A stretch of 64,000 bases of DNA. It comes from Schistocerca nitens (taxonomy: Eukaryota; Arthropoda; Insecta; Orthoptera; Acrididae). The DNA is taken from NCBI RefSeq assembly GCF_023898315.1, contig NC_064616.1, positions 649,384,974-649,448,973 on the forward strand, read 5' to 3'. Under the pieces are notes generated by a model that was given only the letters and a program-made list of their open reading frames with translations, searched no databases and was not told the origin of the DNA. Every line of letters starts with the position of its first letter. The stretch's first letter is position 1. Shown piece after piece: positions 56,965-64,000 of this stretch. The translations under genes and the position numbers were made by a program.

Positions 56965-57120
56965 CGTTCCGGTCTCGGAAATTGACATACAGCCGGGAGA
57001 GCAGTATGGTGACCACATGCCCCTCCATATCTGCATCCAGTGACGCCTATGGGCTGAGGATGACACAGCGGCCGGTCGGTACAATTGGGCCTTCACAGCC
57101 TGTTCGGGAGGAGTTTAGTT
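56965..57120 (+). repeat. GC-rich dispersed repeat fragment
   Basis: A block with GACCACATGCCCCTCCATAT, CCAGTGACGCCTATGGGCTG and GCGGCCGGTCGGTAC, standing out from AT-rich flanks. I recall it as a frequent grasshopper sequence, perhaps a LINE or SINE end. It explains the 115-codon plus ORF here, which I do not call a gene. Confidence 0.45.
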
Positions 57121-58116
57121 ATGATATTCAAGCAGCAATTTTTAAAAAATATTTTCTTGATGTGTTACAAAATAACCATTATAAAAATAGAGGAATGTTG
57201 TGTTACATGACCATGACTTTATTTGTGCAGCTTTTCAGATTATTTTAGTTTCAAGCTGTTGTTAATCTTATCAATATGTATTAACTTAACAACCACAACA
57301 CAGCAGCACATGCTGGGGTGATAATTTCTCTTGCCAAAGTTTAACTGGAAAGGATGGAATAGGTTGTAGAGTCCATTCCTGATCACCAGACTGAATATTA
57401 ATGTCATGGATTAAATTCTAACCTATATCAGCTTATGTAAATAGCACTGCTTATGGTGACCGGTAAATCTTTGGGTAACATTAAACCAAGTAATTCCACT
57501 GGTGCATTGTGAAAGGAGATAGACTAAAGGGAAAATGCAGTGGCAAAGTCAAACATTTTAAGGGAACACTAAATATGATCCGCTCTACATGGAAAAGGAA
57601 CCAAAGTTCCAGGTTGAAAGTTACAGTATGTAACTAAGTGAGATGATCTTGCAATATAAAGTAAGGTCTACATGCTATTCAGTGAAATCTAAATAAATTT
57701 CACAGGACTAAAGGATAAGTTATTCAACTAACAATGACAAAGATTTAATTGGAACAACATTTATCTTTGTTCATTAAAGAAACTAGCCATGAAAATTTCA
57801 GATGTTTACTCTGGAATTGTAATAATTTTTTTTATTTCATGGCCACATTAGTGAAGTACACACAAACCATGGAACTTAAATAGCTTTAATGACTACCATG
57901 TAAGGCTTATACTTTAAAGAAAAAAAAAAAAAGAGTATATGATGATACATCAGTTACTTATCATCAGATATAAAGATTTCATTTTACATATAGATACAAC
58001 TACAAATGATTTTTTTTTATTTATAAAATGGCTCTTCATTAGAGAGAGGGTACCACTCTGAAAATAGCATGAATATGTTTTTAGTTTTTGGTCAAAAAGA
58101 AAAAGTTGACTAGGTT

Positions 58117-58134
58117 GGGGGGGGGGGGGGGGGG
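58117..58134. repeat. G18 tract
   Basis: An uninterrupted run of 18 G on the plus strand, or C on the transcribed sense of the host gene. Length may be uncertain in the assembly. Confidence 0.9.
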
Positions 58135-59904
58135 AATCTACCTGCAAGTTTCATGTTTATCGCAACTGCCAAGTTGGAACGTTTAAGAGGAGTGCATCAC
58201 CCCTTTTTCTCTTGGTGTACTGCTTATTCCATACAGATCCAGCATAATGTAAGACACTAACTCATCTCAGTTAGCATACTTACTAGGATAAAAAGGTAGG
58301 CTCCTTGTGTACTAAAACATATTCCAAAGCACCATTTGAATGTGGCAGGAACTACATAATATACTAGAAGACTTTGGCCCATTAGTGATAGACATTTGGA
58401 TGTAAAAATGGCTTTAAGAAAGAACATAAATGGATATAGGGGTATAGAGCTCTAATTCTTAAGAGACCGGATATGGGGGGGAGTGGAGACAAAGATGTTC
58501 TGGACACTGGATCTGCATCCTGCCCCCTCTTAGCTTAATGAACTATTTATTAACCATAGATATGTAGCTGATGACGTATCAGTATTCTGCTATGGGGATT
58601 GTGTAAAGAAAATTTGTTTCTCCTAGCTCAGGACCATTTACTTTCCACATTTCCATGAATCTCAGCATTTAAACACTATAAACAGAAATGTCTAAATGTA
58701 CTGATTATAATATTTTTAGTACACAAGGAAGGCAGCTATAGTTTAAAACCCTGTCAACTACAAGTTTATGTGATATGGACAACAATCTCTAACTGGCCTT
58801 GGATTTGGAAAGATTTTGGTTGTACCTTTTCACAATAACTAGTTTAAGTGTTTCAGAGATATCATGAAAAATTATAAATCTAAATGCTTAGGGTTCCCAA
58901 ATGTGAACATCACCTCAACCACAACTCTATTTCTACCACGTTACAAATTTCTGGTATGGATTTATTTGCACAGCTGACATAGTGCAGACAGAATGAGCAT
59001 ATTTGTGGCACTAGATGACTAATGACTGACTGAATCTCTTCTCAGACATCACACTAATAATTAAAAAGCGAGGGAGGGGGCGTTCAATCATATTCACAAT
59101 TTGCTGTTCATCATATGTTTTTCATACATGACACTTTCCTAATGTAATTTTAATGGAATACGACTGAGGCATTACTCAAGAATTCTACTTTCAGTTTGAC
59201 CATTGCAGCATATATCTAATTTTTAAAACCTCAAATAATGTCAAGGAAGTTACCTTCTCGTTACAGATGACTTTAAAACTTGATTAACACATGTACATTT
59301 GACTTTTACAAAATTTTTGTGATAACATCTTACACATCACTGTTTCCAATAGTATGTCATTAAAATAACACACTTACTACAACACTAAAAATTTGAAGAA
59401 TAAGTATTATAAAATATTTATGTACTATTTTCTATGCATGTTGCACATCAAGATTCTAAAATATTTATGTACATTTAATTAATTAAAGCGATGATCAGTT
59501 ACAGAGATTTTAAATATACATTTCTTCATTTTCACAATGATACTTTGCAATTCACAAGTACAGTGGTAATAAAAAGTTCCATTTCCACATCACTTCAATA
59601 TTTCTGACATACAAGCAAAAATCATTCAGACTTCCAAGATTCATGTGGACACCTTGCACTGCATCTGTCCACATTATCTACCTGATCCTGCAGGCGAACT
59701 ATACAAAAGTAAAGCATTATCCAGTTTCCTTTTCTACTGCTATTGCAGAAAATTAATCTATTGTCCATTTCAAATGTGGTAAAAAAACTGCAATAGCAGT
59801 TCTTTGTATATGGTGCTAGTCACATTTACTTGCAAACTGTGTAACTGTCACATTTACAGAAAATAAGTGAGAAACACTTGCAAAACCCCTACAATTGTTC
59901 AAAA

Positions 59905-62900
59905 TCAGACTGATCGAAATTCGTAAGGGAAATTAATCACACACATAACATCTCGATCCTTAAACCATTCTCTGTGATTTTCCTCAATTTCTCTCAGCTG
60001 AGCTATTAAAATATTTTCAAAAGTCAATGCTTTCGAAGATGTCTTGACAGGTACAGCACTTCGTTCCAACCCTAAATTTACTAACTCCTTACACTCATCC
60101 TGCAGCAATTGTTGTAATTCCCTGGAGACACCCTTCTTCTGCTGTGGGTTGAAAACCTGTCTCTTTCTAAAAATTCTTATCTTGGAACTGGAGCTGAAAT
60201 GCTTGTATCCAAGATGTTCTTCAGTTTCTGATGGTTGTGTTTGTGAAGAACCCTGAAGCATAATGTGATACACATCAGTAAACTGTGTCTTGAGGCTCAT
60301 TTGTCGATTTAAATGTTTCATAATTTTATTCCTTTGAATTTTTTGTTTTTCTATACAAACTAAACCTTTGGGGTTCCCAGCAACTGTTTTCCGCGTTACC
60401 CTATGAGATCTAGCAGAAGTGCAGGTAAATGACACTGATTCTTTGCTCTGACACTGACTACGCAATTTCATTTGGCATTTAGTGTAACAACTTCCATGTT
60501 TTGCCCTTCCAATGACATCAACAACTTCATGCATTTTTGGCACATCACCTGAACAAGTGGCACTGCCACTAACAAATGGCGAAACTTTCTCAGCTTCATG
60601 GGGAGGCCTACCATTACCAACTTCATGAGAATTATCTAAATAATCCACACTACTACGAGCAGCTTCATTAATTACTGATGTAAGACTGTACTGGTGAAAC
60701 GCTTCTACTTTGTCACAATGCTCAATGTGTGTTTGTTGAAGTGAATTGGCAGAATTAAGTTTTAATTCTACACTCTTTCTGTGGACACTTTGAAGTTCAT
60801 AATGCATACTTAATGAATTCTGAATTTTGTGATTTAAATTAATACTGGTGCTGTTTTCATTAAATACCTGTTCACCTCTCTCACCATGTGTTTGATTATA
60901 GAAAGTAGGACACCTTCCCCTTGAAGTTACAGGAACTTCAGTGCACTCTCTAGAATTCATTTCTTGTAAACTACCAACTACATCAAAATGAAAACTATTT
61001 CTGACACCACTGCTAACCTTACAGGTGGAGAAATATTTATAAGCTTTAAAAGACTTTGTTTTAAATGGTTTTACAATATCATTTTTTACCCTATTTATCC
61101 TATTTGAACATCTAGCACGAAGTTCACGTTTACGAAGAACTTTATAATCACAATTTACAATCTTAAAGAACTGTTTATCATGGATGCTTACACATTCATC
61201 TTTCATCAGTTTTTGTACTTCTCTTGATAGCTTTTCCACATTCTTGTTAATTTTAATGGCAGCTGTTTTATGCCTTCTTGGAAACTTGTTCTCTATGGTT
61301 TTTAAAGAAGTCTCCACACTTTTTCTTGCACACACTGATGTTGAACTTGGTGTTGATTTGAAACGAAGTCTCTGTTGACACTGAGCATCTGAGGTTTCCA
61401 CACAGTTATGATAAGTCTCATTTTCTTGAACAATATATCCAGAATTTGTCCTTGATGTGTTTGCATATGTTACTGAACTATAAACTGGATCACGTAAAGA
61501 TAATAGGTAAGTGTCATTACTAGACATTAATTTACTTCTGAAACCTCCTTCAACACTGAATGCTTGATCTGGAGCTGCAGTTACTGCATCTCTTTCAGTG
61601 ACAGTGCTAGTACAGGGCAGGTCTTCAAATTCAGTATTTAGTGAAACATTTCTAATCCTCAGAGGTGTATGCTGCTCATCTGCACATGAGGGACCCTGCT
61701 TTATCTGAAAATAAAGTTTTTTTGTTACTGGAATTTAAACAAATACAGAGGCATAAGAAAGTAACAAACTAGATATATGTCACATTATTTAGGTGCATCA
61801 AAAACACACACACAACCTAATTATGGAATGTATAAGAAACAAAGTATATCACTTACATTAGATTGCACATCTAATTCTTCACTTGTACATGACACTGATG
61901 TGTCCTTCCTGCTACAGATTCCATGAGTTTCATTCAGACTTCTAGTTGTCAACAAAATATTTTTTTCTTGCACTTGTTTCTGAATTGTTAGCTGTTCTCC
62001 AGACAGTTTACTGATGTGATTTGAATACAAAACTCCACTTCTTTGATGTTTAGGCAACACCTTTTCAGACAAAGATGAATAGACATCACCAGGAATAGTA
62101 GGATAATTACAGCCAGTTGATTCAGATTCCACGAAAGACTTCTGAGTAACTGCTGTACAGATGACTGGTGGATCAGCAGAAAGAGGCAGCAGAGGACGTA
62201 AGATTGATGAATGCACTTGGGATTGTGGTGTGCAGGTATCAGAAACAGCCAGTGCAGCTGACTGTGGGATTTTCTTCCTAGCAGATGATCGGCATTTGAG
62301 TTTTGAAAGATAAACCTGGTGGTCAAGTTTTGATGGCAGCACCTTGGGAATCAGTTTTTGTGGAAGGATATATGAAATTAGTGGAGACTGGGTGTATTCA
62401 CAATCAAGCTGCGAAGAGTGAACATTAGTATCATATCTTGAAGCGCGAAGATGAAGTGGATTAAATTCCATTGTATGTGCCTCTGGAATATACAATGGAG
62501 ATAAATCACATTGTGTCAGTTCATTACTCGACACTATTTCCTGAGACAGAGAGAAGTCAGTAGCATCAACTACACTAACATCAGTTTCAGAACTGAGCAT
62601 TGTGCCTACTGACTGTGGGAAGAAAGGTTCTGGAGAGCTGCATACAGATCCCGCACTTGGACTAGTTGAAATTCGCAGATGACCCTCTGAATTTTGTGGA
62701 AATTGTGTCTCTGGCACAGAAACTGAATTGTTTAACACTGAAAATCCTTCAGACTGTTCAGTCTCACATGAGTATGCTCCACTAGCTTGTATAATATTTT
62801 CTGTACACTCTGAATGTATTTCCACCTCTGCACTTTTTGGTTGACAAAGTAATTGCTTCCCAGCATTATTATGAGCATTTTTCCCGTCTGGATCATAATG

Positions 62901-63136
62901 AGAATTTAAAGACATCAAATAACTTTCAGTGATGGCTTTTTCTCCAAGTGAAGTTAGATAGTTGTCATCAATGAGACTTTCACTGGAAGTGTCTATTTGC
63001 ATTTCCATATCATGGTTCAAATTTTCCAAATCATTTTTCTTGGACCAAACATTAATATCCTCATGTCCGAGCTTATGTAAAACCACAGACAGTGGTTTGC
63101 AAAGCTGCAACAATTTCAGGCTCTCAGCAGTCAAAC
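59905..63136 (-). CDS. Host gene, last two coding exons, unknown protein
   Basis: Two exons, 63136-61857 and 61704-59905, join in frame across a 152-bp intron and give the last 1,025 residues plus a stop. The upstream exon opens after an acceptor (TTTGTACAG at 63137-63145) with a split codon, so the true start lies further up, outside or unrecognised here. The first exon product is rich in Ser, Thr and Pro and looks disordered. The terminal exon is more basic (KFPRRHKTAAIKI, RKRELRARC, IRIFRKRQVF). A short motif occurs twice: SREVQKLMKDEC (about 586-597) and SRELQQLLQDEC (about 953-964), each behind a basic stretch. The C-terminus (FENILIAQLREIEENHREWF) looks helical. There is no enzyme motif, signal peptide or membrane segment. 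A nuclear protein is a guess from composition. I do not recognise the family. Confidence 0.85.
61705..61856 (-). other. Intron, 152 bp, GT-AG
   Basis: The minus strand reads AAT|GTAAGTGATA at the 5' end and TTTATTTTCAG|ATAAAG at the 3' end, both close to consensus. The phase is 0 on both sides and the exon frames on each side stay open, which is strong support for the splice. Without it the first frame would end at a stop at 61821-61823 inside the intron. Confidence 0.92.
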
Positions 63137-64000
63137 CTGTACAAATACAAAAATATATCAGATAGTTATTATGGAACTAGATGAAAGACAAAACAAAGTC
63201 TACTTGCATGCCTTTAATTACAATTTTATATAAACAAATTACTTCCAGAAAAAAACATACTGCTTTCCTGGGGCATTTAACTGCATGTGATCAACAGCAC
63301 AGTTAGGAGCCCAGATATTACATACAGGGTGTAATGGGTATAAGTGCAGATATTTCTATTGGTGATGAAGGATGGCACATTGAGCAATATTACATCAGCA
63401 TTTACACAATTTGCAGACTAATAATCTCGAAGTAAATGTGGCAAGAGGACGCCATTAATGCTTATTTCCCCTGGGGCAGTAGGCAAAGTGTTGAAGTGAA
63501 GAGACAAAATGGTTTGTCTGTACTGACAGGTGTAGTCCACTCAATGGTGCAGTTATGACCATGCAGAAAACATCAGATTGTAAAGCTTGTGACATGTTCG
63601 TGGACAGACTATTTGACACAGAGAAAAAATAACCACCCATTACACTCTGTATAAAACTGAACAACAAATAAAAAACAGTTAGCACAGAACAGTTAGACAG
63701 ACAGACTAATATCTTGTTTAAGAAAGTTTAACTAATTAAAACCTACAGCACTGAACTGGAATGTGTAGATGTGAGAAGGTAGCTTCTTTCATATTAATTA
63801 AAGCTGTAAAAATAGAATAAAGAGTACATGGAAAGACAGTGAAGAAACAAAAAATCATCCCAAGAACTATACCAAGAAAACACAACCAGACTCCAACAAA
63901 AATCAAAATATAAACAATGACAAAGATTTGTGGAACAGCAGTTGAGATTTTACTGAAGGCAGAGAAGTGAAAAGGGGAGAACCAAGGCTGAAGGTAAAGT
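63137..64000 (-). other. Upstream intron of the host gene
   Basis: Sequence before the acceptor at 63137. It has no exon I can support and holds the MITE-like element at 63325-63649. The right part (63700-64000) is A-rich on the plus strand. Upstream exons must be beyond the window, or too short to see. Confidence 0.6.
63325..63649. mobile_element. TA-flanked MITE-like element
   Basis: Begins CAGGGTGTAATGGGTATA after TA. The right end, read in reverse, begins CAGAGTGTAATGGGTGGT after TA (63650-63651). So it has about 18-bp inverted repeats and a TA duplication, 325 bp in all, without coding capacity. The first eight bases (CAGGGTGT) equal those of the palindromic element at 55798, which suggests related mobilisation. 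Confidence 0.7.

Larger units (their letters stand above)
53087..59904 (-). other. Candidate 3' UTR and downstream flank of the host gene
   Basis: Nearly 7 kb of AT-rich sequence behind the stop codon at 59905 with no ORF above 115 codons. AATAAA on the minus strand occurs many times (for example 58950, 58547, 58016, 53692-53697), so the true poly(A) site cannot be chosen. The one at 53692 is followed by a T/G-rich run and is a possible distal end. Insertions inside: GC-rich repeats at 55563-55668 and 56965-57120, a palindrome at 55798-56373, and a G18 run at 58117-58134. Confidence 0.45.

Noticed and set aside
56901-57248. A 115-codon plus-strand ORF
   Set aside because: Explained by a GC-rich repeat fragment inserted in AT-rich DNA. 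No domain.
63132-63134. TTG as the start codon of the host protein
   Set aside because: It lies two bases behind a good splice acceptor, and the frame continues from a split codon, so it is an internal exon.

Overview
The window looks like an insect chromosome from a large, transposon-filled genome. The closest impression is a grasshopper or locust of the Schistocerca type. I base this on the two tRNA-derived SINEs (14864-15058 and 43832-44012), on LINE ends that finish in the same short repeats I associate with acridid genomes, on several dispersed GC-rich fragments I recognise from memory as common there, and on a single intron-containing host gene spread over many kilobases. The species call is inference from repeat content only.

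Layout. 1-2.3 kb: a probable LTR-type repeat, then a dead hAT (ZMYM1-like) transposase. 2.8-11.0 kb: a complete LTR retrotransposon on the minus strand with apparently identical 1,255-bp LTRs, a 4-bp target duplication, one 654-codon gag-like ORF and no pol. 11.5-23.5 kb: a chain of relics, namely a mariner, an RTE-like LINE tail, a foldback element with tRNA-like arms, two Penelope-like ends facing apart (one split by a SINE), an I-clade LINE with an RNase H domain, and an R4-like LINE. 23.6-30.2 kb: a minus-strand PHD-finger/APE/RT LINE interrupted by an inverted copy of its own family, which in turn carries an intact-looking Tc1 element. 30.2-36.4 kb: a decayed Ty3/gypsy pol, then a Penelope-like element interrupted by a full mariner and a LINE tail. 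36.4-53.1 kb: more mariner, RTE, Tc1, SINE and hAT relics with long unassigned stretches.

From about 53.1 kb the character changes. There are few coding relics, and the minus strand carries a host gene. Two large exons (63136-61857 and 61704-59905) join in frame across a 152-bp intron with consensus splice sites and encode the last 1,025 residues of a serine-rich protein I do not recognise. The AT-rich 6 kb downstream is a candidate long 3' UTR or downstream flank. It holds a 576-bp TA-flanked palindrome and two GC-rich repeat fragments. A second TA-flanked element with similar ends lies in the upstream intron.

There is no bacterial operon logic here. The relationships are nesting orders: the order of insertion can be read for the Penelope/mariner/LINE and LINE/LINE/Tc1 stacks. 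The best candidates for something little described are the young gag-only LTR retrotransposon, the palindromic element with tRNA-like arms, and the unidentified host gene.
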